From IMG/VR virus record IMGVR_UViG_3300042010_000015, positions 1 through 40,123 of that record: a stretch of 40,123 nucleotides of DNA. One strand, 5' to 3'. The notes under the pieces were generated by a model that saw nothing but the letters and a program-made list of their open reading frames with translations, did no database searches and had not been told where the DNA came from. The position numbers and the translations under genes are program-made. Of the stretch, positions 7,327-15,475 are shown one piece after another. Every line of letters begins with the position of its first letter. The first letter of the stretch is position 1. This stretch comes from a virus.

Positions 7327-7535
7327 AATTCGTTGTAGGTTTGGGGCTATTCGCTGTGGCAATGTTCGGTAGCATCTTTATAGTGCAGGCCAGTCATTAC
7401 GATGACATGAAGATGGCTTGCCTCAAAGCGGGTGGACGTGGTGAGCTGCTACATAGTAGCTTAGGAATTCCAATTGGATACGAGTGCATGAGGCAGCACT
7501 TGGTTCTCAAATACAGACAAGGGGTATACAAATGA
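7323..7535 (+). CDS. Small membrane-anchored or exported protein
   Basis: 70 residues from ATG 7323 (ATGA overlap with the previous gene). Residues 2-23 form a hydrophobic segment after a single Lys, fitting a signal anchor; the rest is a short periplasmic or cytoplasmic tail containing two cysteines. Function unknown. Confidence 0.6.
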   Translation: MKFVVGLGLFAVAMFGSIFIVQASHYDDMKMACLKAGGRGELLHSSLGIPIGYECMRQHLVLKYRQGVYK

Positions 7536-7726
7536 ATAACGAACTGATGGCAGCATTCAAAGCACTGCGGATTTCTGAACGTACCGCTGTGCTGCAAGAT
7601 TTGGGCTACAACATGCATCCCGCTGTACATGAGACTGGCAGTGAGTTCGCCCTGCGTGTGTTGCGTCAGGTGAGTTCTGATGGTATTGTGCGTGAACTGG
7701 AAACGTCCATGCTGAGGTTTCAATAA
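7532..7726 (+). CDS. Small helical protein, unknown function
   Basis: 64 residues from ATG 7532, overlapping the previous stop (ATGA). It reads as mostly helical and contains no cysteine, membrane span or known motif. The 4-base overlaps on both sides argue that it is a real member of the operon. Confidence 0.6.
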   Translation: MNNELMAAFKALRISERTAVLQDLGYNMHPAVHETGSEFALRVLRQVSSDGIVRELETSMLRFQ

Positions 7727-7917
7727 TGGCTATCGTGATGACAAAGAGAGGCGAGCTGCCTGCTGAGAGAAAGTACACAGGACGGTGCGGCACGTGTAAA
7801 AGTGAGTTCGAAGCTAAGCAAGGTGATCTCACTTACGAGAGTGATTATCATGAATCCTACTACAAAGCAGCTTGCACACTCTGCGGTAATCTGGTCTACT
7901 TCAAGCAGGTGTTATGA
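7726..7917 (+). CDS. Zinc-ribbon protein
   Basis: 63 residues. Two CxxC knuckles (Cys21/Cys24 and Cys50/Cys53), 25 residues apart, fit a treble-clef or ribbon zinc site. The start overlaps the previous stop as TAATG and the next gene starts inside its stop codon. No family recognised beyond the metal-binding pattern. Confidence 0.68.
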   Translation: MAIVMTKRGELPAERKYTGRCGTCKSEFEAKQGDLTYESDYHESYYKAACTLCGNLVYFKQVL

Positions 7918-8243
7918 TGCCGGGTTTCGATCCGTGGGCACGCACAGACTTCTTAGGGCGGGACGCTCCCGTCATAGCTATTGACTATGACGAAACGATC
8001 AGTGATAACGAACCTCTATGGCTACAGGTGATGCTGGCTCTGGAGAGGGGCGGATACCACGTGGTTGTGTGTACGTGGCGAACGCCTCAGACATATCCAG
8101 AAGATTTACAATTTCTGGTTGACAAAGGTTTCAAGGTGTATTACACTTCTGGTCAAGCAAAGCAAGTTTACATGGCTGCACAGAAAGTGAAGGTTGCTAT
8201 CTGGATTGACGATAATCCATTTGCAATCCTAAATAACGCTTGA
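7914..8243 (+). CDS. HAD-superfamily phosphatase-like protein
   Basis: 109 residues. IAIDYDET supplies the HAD nucleophile motif DxDxT (Asp24, Asp26, Thr28), a TWR segment fits motif II, a Lys in the SGQAK stretch may be motif III, and WIDDNP (Asp99/Asp100) is motif IV. It is a minimal HAD domain without a cap, as is common in phages. The substrate cannot be told; context with a CoaB-like protein suggests a small phosphorylated metabolite, which is inference. Its TGA stop lies inside the -35 box of the next promoter. ATG 7917 is an alternative start. Confidence 0.82.
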   Translation: MMPGFDPWARTDFLGRDAPVIAIDYDETISDNEPLWLQVMLALERGGYHVVVCTWRTPQTYPEDLQFLVDKGFKVYYTSGQAKQVYMAAQKVKVAIWIDDNPFAILNNA

Positions 8244-8267
8244 CAGCAGACAAAAACCTGCTACAAT
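8240..8267 (+). promoter_or_regulatory. sigma70-type promoter before the 205-residue protein gene
   Basis: TTGACA (8240-8245), a 16-base spacer and TACAAT (8262-8267). AGCAG (8245-8249) and CTGCT (8258-8262) form an inverted repeat inside the spacer. The stop codon of the HAD gene is part of the -35 box. Confidence 0.78.
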
Positions 8268-8299
8268 GACCAAATCAAATATCAAAGGAGAATATAAAG

Positions 8300-8917
8300 A
8301 TGGCACAGATTTCCATTACACGCGCTTTGGCTGAAGTAAAATCCCTGAATGATCGCATCGAGAAAGCCACTCGACAGAGCGTCTTCGCAACTGTTACTGT
8401 TGGTGGCAAGACTACCAATGGTCAAGACCTTCAGACAGCCACCAATCTGTTGAAGGCAAACCTGCAATCGGTTCAAGACCTGATCGCCCGTCGCCAAGCA
8501 GTTAAGGCTGCAATCATCCGTTCGAATGCTGTGACCACCGTCACCATCAACGGTAAAGAGCTGACTGTGGCTGAGGCCATTGAGCGTAAAGGCTCTATCG
8601 ATAAAGAGCGTGCCCTTCAGGCTGTTCTCCAGCAACAACTGGGTCAGGTTCGCTCTGTTATCGAACGTAACAACACTCAAATGCAAGGCCGTATCGACAC
8701 CATGATTCAAGCTGCTGTCGGTAAGGATCGCAAGGCTACCGAAGAAGAGTTGGAGGCCATCAGCAAGCCTTACACCGCTTCGAACATCACCGCACCACTT
8801 GACCCAAGCGGTCTGGAAGCTGTGATCAGCAAGATGGAAGCGGATATCAATGGCTTCCTGTTTGAAGTGGACTTCGCTCTGTCTGAGGCAAACGCCAAGA
8901 CTCTGATCGAAGCCTAA
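8300..8917 (+). CDS. Coiled-coil phage protein, unknown function
   Basis: 205 residues, with AAAGGAG before ATG 8300. Two helical halves are joined by a short beta hairpin (VTTVTINGKELTVAEAIERK), and the C-terminus ends in an FALSEANAKT-type helix. This arrangement (helix pair, hairpin, helix) recalls DIP1984-like proteins and occurs in other phages, but no role is established to my knowledge. It has its own strong promoter and is followed by about 360 non-coding bases, so it may be an abundant early protein. Synonymous codons favour C/G-ending forms, as in the replication genes. Confidence 0.75.
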   Translation: MAQISITRALAEVKSLNDRIEKATRQSVFATVTVGGKTTNGQDLQTATNLLKANLQSVQDLIARRQAVKAAIIRSNAVTTVTINGKELTVAEAIERKGSIDKERALQAVLQQQLGQVRSVIERNNTQMQGRIDTMIQAAVGKDRKATEEELEAISKPYTASNITAPLDPSGLEAVISKMEADINGFLFEVDFALSEANAKTLIEA

Positions 8918-9274
8918 CAGAGTTGTAAACAAGTTTTCTCATGCTGCGACGAATTGCCTAAATTCACGCAACCCATTCCTCGGGGGTATATCCGGGGAGC
9001 CTATTACTGAATGGTATTCTAACCAAATCTAAGCATAGATTGATGGGGCTGCTACGCCCTATCCAAGCATTGACTAAGATCAAAGTTCAAATAGGAAAGC
9101 TGCAAAGCTAAAAGATTAAGATGCTCTCCGCTTCGGGCGGGAACCCTCAACCTTTTAAAGCTTTAACCAGTATCGCTACAAAGCTTCTCCAAATCTTGGA
9201 TACACGTTGAGACGTATCTGTGTGACGGACGCTGGCAATGCACCGAGCTGTCGTTAGCATGAAACCAATGACTG
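8918..9274 (+). other. Non-coding, hairpin-rich interval, possible small RNA
   Basis: No reading frame longer than a few codons with an RBS is present. Hairpins can be drawn: CCTCGG/CCGGGG near 8978-8997, GATAC/GTATC near 9200-9219, and smaller GC stems around 9125-9145. A weak promoter-like pair (TTGACT, 16 bases, TAGGAA) lies near 9070-9097. The interval ends in the terminator at 9275. A regulatory RNA, the processed 3' end of the preceding transcript, or an origin are all possible. It has no tRNA, tmRNA or group I intron signature that I can see. Confidence 0.35.
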
Positions 9275-9301
9275 AGCCCTGCCTGACGGTGGGGCTTTTT
9301 C
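9275..9301 (+). terminator. Rho-independent terminator
   Basis: AGCCCTGCC and GGTGGGGCT form a 9-bp stem (two GT wobbles) with a TGAC loop, followed by TTTTT. The next gene starts 23 bases later with no clear promoter in between; CTGACG and TATAGA, 18 bases apart, overlap the hairpin and could be a weak one. Confidence 0.78.
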
Positions 9302-9323
9302 ACGCCTATAGATAGGAGAGAGT

Positions 9324-9536
9324 ATGATTACCGAAGGTCAAATCCTTAATTTCTGTGACGCTCTTGAGAAGCGTGTACAGCAGCGGGACAGTAGCTACAC
9401 TGTGCGTGTTCAGTCCGCACAAGGGATGCACGGTCCTATGTTCTTGATTCATATAGAAAATGCTATCGACAGCCAGAGGTTTGTGGTAGACTCTGCTCTT
9501 CATACATTCCTGAGAGAATACGACGTTGGACAATAA
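9324..9536 (+). CDS. Small protein, unknown function
   Basis: 70 residues from ATG 9324 (TAGGAGAGAG 5 bases upstream). It is a mixed alpha/beta sequence with no cysteine and no recognised motif. First gene of the replication transcript after the terminator at 9275; the next small gene overlaps its end. Confidence 0.62.
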   Translation: MITEGQILNFCDALEKRVQQRDSSYTVRVQSAQGMHGPMFLIHIENAIDSQRFVVDSALHTFLREYDVGQ

Positions 9537-9648
9537 GATAAGAAATCCCTTGGCAGGACCGAATCGACGTGTTAACATCCCCAAGGTTGAACGCGACCGT
9601 ACCAAATACCGTCGTAAACGTAAACACAAGAAAGGAGAACATGAATGA
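9526..9648 (+). CDS. Very small, highly basic protein (TTG start)
   Basis: 40 codons that begin with TTG 9526 (GAGAG upstream), overlap the previous gene by 11 bases and end in an ATGA overlap with the next. The peptide reads NPLAGPNRRVNIPK then a run of KYRRKRKHKK. Short basic phage proteins with a similar NP(x)A start and RKR-rich tail occur near replication genes in other phages; nucleic-acid binding is plausible. The TTG start is the weak point. Confidence 0.5.
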   Translation: MDNKIRNPLAGPNRRVNIPKVERDRTKYRRKRKHKKGEHE

Positions 9649-9851
9649 AAGCTGGTGATCGCATTAAAGTTGTGTATGACTCTTACGATAAAACCGACGT
9701 TGCAGCAGAAGGCAACTTGATTGGCTGGACTGGTGTTATCACCAAGGTGTGGCCTGATGGCGGGTTGTGTGTTGACCTCGATCCTGAACAAGACCCAGAA
9801 GACGCTCTGGACGCACTACACTTTGATCCAATGGAAGTGGAGGTGGTATGA
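9645..9851 (+). CDS. Small SH3/KOW-like barrel protein
   Basis: 68 residues, with AAAGGAG 6 bases before ATG 9645. The pattern AGDRIKVVYDS, GWTGVITKVWPDGG, then LCVDLD fits a small SH3-like or KOW barrel, a fold many phages use in small accessory proteins. The C-terminus is acidic. No partner or function is known. Confidence 0.65.
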   Translation: MKAGDRIKVVYDSYDKTDVAAEGNLIGWTGVITKVWPDGGLCVDLDPEQDPEDALDALHFDPMEVEVV

Positions 9852-10018
9852 GTACATCACTGCATGTAACCGTGATAACAGACTTCGGTTCGTCTACTGA
9901 CGTTATTAAATTCAACTACTTTACTGACGCTGTTGACGCAAAGAAAGCTCTCATAGAAGAATATTCTGAGCTTACAGCTTTGGCGATTGTGGTTACAATT
10001 CTGGAGGATACTGCTTGA
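9848..10018 (+). CDS. Small protein coupled to primase-helicase
   Basis: 56 residues from ATG 9848 (ATGA overlap with the previous stop) to TGA 10018. It has beta-alpha-beta character, with no known motif. The primase-helicase start TTG 10015 lies inside its last codons, so the two genes are translationally coupled. Confidence 0.55.
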   Translation: MSTSLHVTVITDFGSSTDVIKFNYFTDAVDAKKALIEEYSELTALAIVVTILEDTA

Positions 10019-11907
10019 CGAGTCTTGAAATTGCAGAGAAATACGGCATCGATCTATACCAATATGGCAAGGTAGCTTGCCCAAAGTGTGTCGAGAAGGG
10101 CCACGACCGTAGCGGTGATAACCTGATGGTGTACGGCAAGGATACAGATGGCCGTCACAAGGGTGCCCACTGCTTTGGTGGTTGCGGAGGTTTCACTATT
10201 CCGTCTGAGGAATGGTTGGAAGAAAATGGTGTGGTAGAAGAGCAGGAGTACAATATTGTGGGTGCTGAATTCAATGACGAGATTCACGCAAGAATGAAAG
10301 AAATCACCACGACCGACTCGAAAGGGTATCGTGGGATTCGTAAAGATACAACTGCGGCATTTGGCGTTCGTCATGAGATTGACACCAAGACTGGTGAAGT
10401 TGCCGTACAGTGCTATCCAACCACGGCAGAGGCTGAGAACGATCATGGCTTTGTCCTGTCGGGTTATAAGCGACGTGGGCATCCAAAGGACTTCAAAACA
10501 CCGGGTCCGCTGGGCGAGACTGGTCGTGAGTGTCACTTGTTTGGACAGTTCAAGTTTATTCGGGCACGTGGTAAATACTGCCTGATTGTTGGTGGTGAAG
10601 TTGACCAACTGTCTGCATTCCAGATGCTGGCTGACACCAACAACCGCAACAACGCGAAGAACGGAACACAGTATGATCCAATCCCAGTTGTGTCGCCAAC
10701 CATCGGTGAGACAGGCTGCGAGAAGCAGATTGTAAAGCAATATGAGTGGTTTAACCGATTCGAACGTATCATCGTCTGTATGGACAACGATGCGGCTGGC
10801 CGTGAGGCTGCTGAGAAGGTTTGCAAGGCTCTGCCGAAGGGTAAGGCTTACATCATGGAAATGTCCATGAAAGACCCTAACAGCTACATGTGGGACAAGG
10901 ACCGTAACATTGCTGTAGGCAAAGAGTTTAACTTTGTTCAAGAGTTCTACAAGGCTGTACCTTATACCCCATCGGGTATTGTTGGTTCTGGCTCTCTGAT
11001 GAACTTGATGAAGAAAGCGGCTGTTACACCAAAGATTCCATTGCCGCCATTCATGAAGAAAGTGCAGAAGATGATGGCCGGTGGTATTCCACTGAAAACC
11101 ATCACCAACTTGGGCTCTGCGTCTGGTACAGGTAAATCAACAATCGTAGATGAATGTGTCTACCACTGGATTTTCCATAGTCCACACAAGCCGGGTGTTC
11201 TGTCGCTTGAATCGGATTGTGCCCAGTACGGCAACAAGATGCTGTCTCGACACATCGGTAAGAAGCTTGACCTGATTGAGGATGATGCTGAGAAGCTGGA
11301 GCTGTTGAATAGTCCAGACGTTGAAGCCAAAGCTCAAGAGCTGTTCTTCCTGCCTGACGGATCGCACCGTTGGCACTTGGTTGAAGAGCGTGATGGCTCG
11401 ATTGATGATATCAAAGAGAAGATCATGGAGCTTATCGTTGCATGTGAGTGCAAGGTGATTATCATTGACCCGCTTCAAGATATCATGGATGGTATGAGCA
11501 ACGAAGAGCAAGCTGTCTTCATGAAGTGGCTCAAAGGCATGGTGAAGAGCCATGATGTTAGCTTCATTCTGATCAACCACGTTCGTAAGAGCGCTGGTGG
11601 CAGCAAGGCTAACTCTGCTGGTGCTGACCTGTTCGAAGAGGACTTCCAAGGATCGTCTGCAATCTTCAAATCGGCTGCTTGCAACCTGTTGTTCACACGT
11701 AACAAAGAGGCTGAAAACGAGGTAGAACGAAACGTGACAACCATGAAGATGACCAAGTGTCGTTGGACGGGTAACACGTCGCCACAAGCTGGCAAATACT
11801 TCTACGACAATCAGGTACACACTCTGTACGACCTTGACGATTACCTTGATCGGAATCCAAAGGTGAAGGAAGAGTATCTGGCAGCGTTAGCAGCACAAGA
11901 CGACTAA
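10015..11907 (+). CDS. T7 gp4-type bifunctional primase-helicase
   Basis: 630 residues from TTG 10015, with GGAGG 6 bases upstream and a 4-base overlap with the previous gene. The N-terminal zinc site has Cys22/Cys25 and a second Cys/His group around 47-57. The TOPRIM primase core has GGEVD (193-197) and the acidic DND (257-259). A linker leads to a RecA-type helicase with Walker A GSASGTGKST (367-376), Walker B VIIIDPLQD (481-489) and the sensor INHVRK. It unwinds the fork and lays down RNA primers for the polymerase at 11965. The length is typical of gp4-like and Twinkle-like proteins (about 560-680). Confidence 0.93.
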   Translation: MTSLEIAEKYGIDLYQYGKVACPKCVEKGHDRSGDNLMVYGKDTDGRHKGAHCFGGCGGFTIPSEEWLEENGVVEEQEYNIVGAEFNDEIHARMKEITTTDSKGYRGIRKDTTAAFGVRHEIDTKTGEVAVQCYPTTAEAENDHGFVLSGYKRRGHPKDFKTPGPLGETGRECHLFGQFKFIRARGKYCLIVGGEVDQLSAFQMLADTNNRNNAKNGTQYDPIPVVSPTIGETGCEKQIVKQYEWFNRFERIIVCMDNDAAGREAAEKVCKALPKGKAYIMEMSMKDPNSYMWDKDRNIAVGKEFNFVQEFYKAVPYTPSGIVGSGSLMNLMKKAAVTPKIPLPPFMKKVQKMMAGGIPLKTITNLGSASGTGKSTIVDECVYHWIFHSPHKPGVLSLESDCAQYGNKMLSRHIGKKLDLIEDDAEKLELLNSPDVEAKAQELFFLPDGSHRWHLVEERDGSIDDIKEKIMELIVACECKVIIIDPLQDIMDGMSNEEQAVFMKWLKGMVKSHDVSFILINHVRKSAGGSKANSAGADLFEEDFQGSSAIFKSAACNLLFTRNKEAENEVERNVTTMKMTKCRWTGNTSPQAGKYFYDNQVHTLYDLDDYLDRNPKVKEEYLAALAAQDD

Positions 11908-11909
11908 GC

Positions 11910-11938
11910 TTGACAGGGCCATTATGCTTCGGTATAGT
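11910..11938 (+). promoter_or_regulatory. sigma70-type promoter inside a 13-bp inverted repeat (DNA polymerase)
   Basis: TTGACA (11910-11915), a 17-base spacer and TATAGT (11933-11938). AGGGCCATTATGC-TTCG-GTATAGTGGCCCT (about 11915-11944) pairs over 13 positions, including GT wobbles, around a TTCG loop, so the -10 box lies in the right arm. Read-through RNA would fold into a very stable hairpin here. Confidence 0.78.
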
Positions 11939-11964
11939 GGCCCTCATCGTTTAAGGAGGGTTAC

Positions 11965-14253
11965 ATGAAAGCAATTACCAACTGGCATCTGGCATCTGTC
12001 TGCGACTTCGAAGCTGATGGTCTGCTGGATACCGTAACAACCATGCACGTTATGTCGTACAAGATGCAGAGTCCAAAGCTTCAAGGTGCTTTCATTGAAG
12101 CGACTGTTCGCCGTGACAAGAAAGATCGTGCTGGCCGAGATTACAAAGAACAAGTGGTGGCATTCTTCAAATACCATATCGTCAATAACATTCCAGTTGT
12201 AATGCACAACGGTATTGGTTATGACGCCAAGCTGGTGAAGCTGTTGCTGGCCGAAGAGTTGAAAGCGGCTGAGGTAAACCTTGACGATCTGATGGTGATC
12301 GATACGCTTGCACTGAGCTGGTACTTGAGCCCTGATCGTCGTATGCACGGTTTGGATAGCTTCTTCGAAGACTACGGCATTGCCAAGCCTACGATTGATA
12401 GCTGGGAACAGGGTGAAGACGAAAGCCTTGAAGAGTTCCTTGACCGTATGCAACATCGTTGCCAAGAGGACGTTAAGATTAACGTTGCTTTGTGGGATGA
12501 CCTGCGTGAGCGTCTGGTGGACATGTACACACGTGCCCAAGACCTGATCGATAATGGACAAGAAGACGAAAAGACTGGCAACATTATCAATGTTGGTGGC
12601 ACTCGTATCTCCAAAGATGAATGGATTCCAATCGATGACATGATTGGTCGTAGCGTAGAACACGCGATTGATTCCATCCTCACGTTCTTGATGTTCAAGA
12701 TGGATTGTGCAGCCCTACAGGAGAGTACACGCTGGGAAGTTGACGTAGAACACTGTCGTGAGGCACTTGAGAAGCTGGAAGTGATCGTAGCCAGCGCTCG
12801 GGAAGGCTTGGCTGCTGTTATGCCAATGGTTCCTAAATATGTCAAGAAGAGCCAGCCAAAAGCTGATCCATTCAAGAAGAACGGGGATCGTAACGCCCAT
12901 TGGGTGAAGTGGGATGAGACAATGCGTCTGCTGGCTGCGGGCGAGAAAGAGCCTATCACTGGCGCTGTCATGGTGTATGTTGATCCAGAAGACGGCAATG
13001 ATGAATTTGGTAATCCTTTCTACCGTGTGTGGAACAAGAATGAAGAGCCGAATCCGGGCAGCCCTGCACAGGTTAAGGACTTCCTGTTTAGCAAAGGATG
13101 GGTTCCTCAAACCTTCAAGTATGAAAAGGATGAAGTGGCGTTCAATGCTTGGGTAGCTTCCAAGCCACAAGGCAAGGCCAATAAATACCAGTGGGATCGC
13201 TGGAAGAATGCACGACCAGAAGAGCGTGCAATTCCTCAAATCTCTGTTGGTGGTGATGACGGTAAAGAGCTGTGCCACAGCCTCGTAGACCTCGCTGAGG
13301 AAGTGCCAGCGATTAAGGTGTACGCTGACTACAAGGTTGCTGAGAACCGCCGTAACGTCCTCAAGGGCTTCTTCCGTGACATGACGGATGGCAAATACCT
13401 GAAGGCTCGTATTGGTGGCTTCACAAACACCCTGCGTGTACAGCACCGTGAGCTGGTAAACTTGCCGGGTACTGACAAGCCGTATGGCTATGATATTCGT
13501 GGATCGTTGATTGCAGGCTTGAAAAAGATTCTGGTAGGCTCTGACATGTCGTCTCTTGAAGACCGTGTTAAGCACCACTTCATGCTGCCTCATGACCCTG
13601 AGTACGTGGCAACCATGCAGGCTGATGACTTCGACCCGCACATCCTCATGGCGTTGATTGCCAAGATGATTACGCAACAGGAGTTTGATGACTTCAAGCA
13701 AGGCAAGAAGAGTGCGAACGCTAAGGCTGCTCGTAAGAAAGGCAAGACAACCAACTACGCATCCGTGTATAATGCTGGTGCTGCGAAGATTGCTCAAGCT
13801 GCTGGTGTTGCTCTGGAAGAGGGTAAAATCCTCCACGAAGCTTACTGGAAGCTGAACTGGTCTGTTAAGGCTATTGCTGATGAACAAGTGGTGTTCAAGG
13901 ACGCACGCGGTAACAAGTGGCTGATCAACCCTATCAACGGGTTCTGCTACAGCTTGCGTAAAGAGTCTGACCGATTCTCTACACTGGCTCAAGGCACTGG
14001 TAGCTATTTCTTTGACATGTGGGTTGATAACATCCTCACAGCGTTGGTAGAAGAATGGGGCATTGCTGCTAAGCGTCTGACAGGTTCGTTCCACGACGAG
14101 TGCATCATCTGTATGCGTGACACTGAAGAGAACCGTGCTAAGATCGCTAAGATCATCAAGGACGCTGTATACAAGGTGAACAGTGACTACGGCCTACGTC
14201 GTAAGCTGGACTGCGAAACCCAATTTGGGGACCGTTATTCGGACATTCACTGA
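11965..14253 (+). CDS. Family A DNA polymerase with 3'-5' exonuclease (T7 gp5-like)
   Basis: 762 residues, with AAGGAGG before ATG 11965. Exonuclease: ExoI Asp14/Glu16, ExoII Asn82/Asp87 in HNGIGYD, ExoIII Asp169 in CQEDV, so proofreading looks intact. Polymerase: motif A GSDMSSLEDR with Asp527; motif B with Arg590, Lys594, Tyr598 and Tyr602 in exact RxxxKxxxYxxxY spacing; motif C HDE (710-712). Tyr598 stands where E. coli Pol I has Phe762, as in T7 polymerase, which predicts weak discrimination against dideoxynucleotides. It is the replicative polymerase of the phage, has its own promoter and directly follows the primase-helicase. Confidence 0.95.
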   Translation: MKAITNWHLASVCDFEADGLLDTVTTMHVMSYKMQSPKLQGAFIEATVRRDKKDRAGRDYKEQVVAFFKYHIVNNIPVVMHNGIGYDAKLVKLLLAEELKAAEVNLDDLMVIDTLALSWYLSPDRRMHGLDSFFEDYGIAKPTIDSWEQGEDESLEEFLDRMQHRCQEDVKINVALWDDLRERLVDMYTRAQDLIDNGQEDEKTGNIINVGGTRISKDEWIPIDDMIGRSVEHAIDSILTFLMFKMDCAALQESTRWEVDVEHCREALEKLEVIVASAREGLAAVMPMVPKYVKKSQPKADPFKKNGDRNAHWVKWDETMRLLAAGEKEPITGAVMVYVDPEDGNDEFGNPFYRVWNKNEEPNPGSPAQVKDFLFSKGWVPQTFKYEKDEVAFNAWVASKPQGKANKYQWDRWKNARPEERAIPQISVGGDDGKELCHSLVDLAEEVPAIKVYADYKVAENRRNVLKGFFRDMTDGKYLKARIGGFTNTLRVQHRELVNLPGTDKPYGYDIRGSLIAGLKKILVGSDMSSLEDRVKHHFMLPHDPEYVATMQADDFDPHILMALIAKMITQQEFDDFKQGKKSANAKAARKKGKTTNYASVYNAGAAKIAQAAGVALEEGKILHEAYWKLNWSVKAIADEQVVFKDARGNKWLINPINGFCYSLRKESDRFSTLAQGTGSYFFDMWVDNILTALVEEWGIAAKRLTGSFHDECIICMRDTEENRAKIAKIIKDAVYKVNSDYGLRRKLDCETQFGDRYSDIH

Positions 14254-14263
14254 TAAATAAGTG

Positions 14264-14292
14264 TTGACAAGGGACAAGGAAGTCTCTACAAT
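14264..14292 (+). promoter_or_regulatory. sigma70-type promoter
   Basis: TTGACA (14264-14269), a 17-base spacer and TACAAT (14287-14292), 33 bases before the start of the small gene at 14325. Only a weak GGAA/TTC repeat flanks the -10 box. Confidence 0.78.
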
Positions 14293-14324
14293 TCACCACA
14301 TCGAAACGCACAAGAGGAAACAAC

Positions 14325-14459
14325 ATGCAGGTATACGTCGTAACTGTTCAAGGCCGATTTGTCGATGTATTCTCATCGAATGGGGATGCCGAGGCGTTGA
14401 AGCGTTCATTATACATGGCTGGTAATGATGGAATTTCCATCACTCCAAAGACTATCTAA
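14325..14459 (+). CDS. Very small protein, unknown function
   Basis: 44 residues (MQVYVVTVQG start) from ATG 14325, preceded by AAGAGG and a strong promoter. It has beta-beta-alpha-beta character, with no motif recognised. Being first after a promoter supports it as real. Confidence 0.6.
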   Translation: MQVYVVTVQGRFVDVFSSNGDAEALKRSLYMAGNDGISITPKTI

Positions 14460-14475
14460 ATAAAGGAGAAATACA

Positions 14476-14778
14476 ATGACTACTCGCACTGAACCACAGA
14501 TCGGCGGCACTGACCACTATAGCCCAACTGGCTCTCCATTTGAATTCACCGGCCTCTTTTCGAAGAAGTCCAAGAGCCCGGATCAACTGGTGGCTGAAGC
14601 CCTGAAAGGTTTCACTGACGCACAAGCTCAACTGGAAGTGGCTCAAGCTGCTATCGAAGTTCAGAAGTCTGAACACCAAGCTGAAATCGAGAAGCGTACC
14701 AAGCTTCTGGAAGCTGCCACTGAATCGAGTTCCCGTCTGGGCCGAGTAGCTGAACGCTTCAAAGAGTTGCTGGCATGA
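14476..14778 (+). CDS. Coiled-coil protein, unknown function
   Basis: 100 residues, with AAAGGAG before ATG 14476. After a low-complexity start the region from about 30 to 98 is a continuous charged helix (repeated AQ and E/K spacing) that should form a coiled coil. It overlaps the next gene by 4 bases (ATGA). No family recognised. Confidence 0.65.
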   Translation: MTTRTEPQIGGTDHYSPTGSPFEFTGLFSKKSKSPDQLVAEALKGFTDAQAQLEVAQAAIEVQKSEHQAEIEKRTKLLEAATESSSRLGRVAERFKELLA

Positions 14779-14963
14779 GCCAGTACACCGTAACAAGCAA
14801 GGAGCGTTACCATATGTACGCTCTTGGCGAAACCATCACCCGCATTGGTAACGCCTACAACTTCATCCTTGACGGTTACGAGTATGTGAACGCCAAAGGG
14901 ATCAAGCAATATCTTGCTGATCGTGAAGTAAAACTTGTTGACAGCCAAGAAAAACTGTCGTAA
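14775..14963 (+). CDS. Small protein, unknown function
   Basis: 62 residues starting in the stop of the previous gene (ATGA). Its last 26 bases contain the -35 box and spacer of the next promoter. The sequence is mixed alpha/beta without motif. Confidence 0.58.
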   Translation: MSQYTVTSKERYHMYALGETITRIGNAYNFILDGYEYVNAKGIKQYLADREVKLVDSQEKLS

Positions 14964-14966
14964 GAT
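14938..14966 (+). promoter_or_regulatory. sigma70-type promoter overlapping a gene end
   Basis: TTGACA (14938-14943), a 17-base spacer and TAAGAT (14961-14966), 30 bases before ATG 14996. The stop codon of the preceding gene is in the -10 box. Confidence 0.72.
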
Positions 14967-14995
14967 ACGCATTCCACACACGAAGGAGGATTTAC

Positions 14996-15394
14996 ATGGC
15001 ACTTGAAAAAGGCGATAAGGTTGTTATCGTAGGTGAACGCACCAACCACGACCACGGATTCAAAGATGGTGAGACAGTGACCTATACTGGACTTGACTTT
15101 CCAAAGCATCATCGTGGACAATGGCGCCAATTCAAAGATGCTGAGGGGCTTACCCAGTATCTGTTGGAAGACCACTACAAGGCTTACGTTTGGCCTAAGA
15201 AAGTGGAAGCCACCAAAGTGGCAGTAGCTGAAACTCTGCCAACCAAAGCGGCATACGCAGTATTCAATGCCAACGACGAAATCGTAGCCACGTCTTCGGA
15301 TCGTGAGTATGCACGTGAGTTGAAGGCGGCTCTAGGTGGTAAGCGTAAAGGTATTCGTATCTTCTCGTACACCGCCGAGAAAGAAATTCGTTGA
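14996..15394 (+). CDS. Protein with SH3-like N-terminus, unknown function
   Basis: 132 residues, with AAGGAGGA before ATG 14996 and a promoter directly upstream. The first 65 residues look like a small beta barrel (LEKGDKVVIVGE, DGETVTYTGLDF). Residues 80-132 form a second alpha/beta unit (AAYAVFNANDEIVATSSDREYA). Its place just before SSB suggests a replication accessory role, which is only inference. Confidence 0.6.
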   Translation: MALEKGDKVVIVGERTNHDHGFKDGETVTYTGLDFPKHHRGQWRQFKDAEGLTQYLLEDHYKAYVWPKKVEATKVAVAETLPTKAAYAVFNANDEIVATSSDREYARELKAALGGKRKGIRIFSYTAEKEIR

Positions 15395-15475
15395 TCTGAT
15401 CAATCAACAAACAATGGGGGTCGTTTTGGCCCCTCACTCGCCCACGTGATTGGGTATTTAGATAGGAGAAACATA

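Noticed and set aside
8918-9301. tRNA, tmRNA or group I intron in the non-coding interval
   Set aside because: No T-arm sequence, acceptor stem, CCA end, tag frame or intron core motif could be found.
10054-10941. Long open frame on the minus strand opposite the primase-helicase gene (and similar ones opposite the polymerase, 12715-14094, and SSB, 15458-16300)
   Set aside because: No ribosome binding site, no promoter and a composition that mirrors the sense gene; they are antisense shadows of long, well-supported genes.
15391-15403. Palindrome TTGATC-T-GATCAA after the gene at 14996
   Set aside because: A single short palindrome overlapping a stop codon, without a promoter nearby; chance occurrence is likely.
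15410-15444. GGGG...CCCC hairpin before SSB as a terminator
   Set aside because: Only four GC pairs hold without mismatch and there is no T-run, so it is too weak to call.
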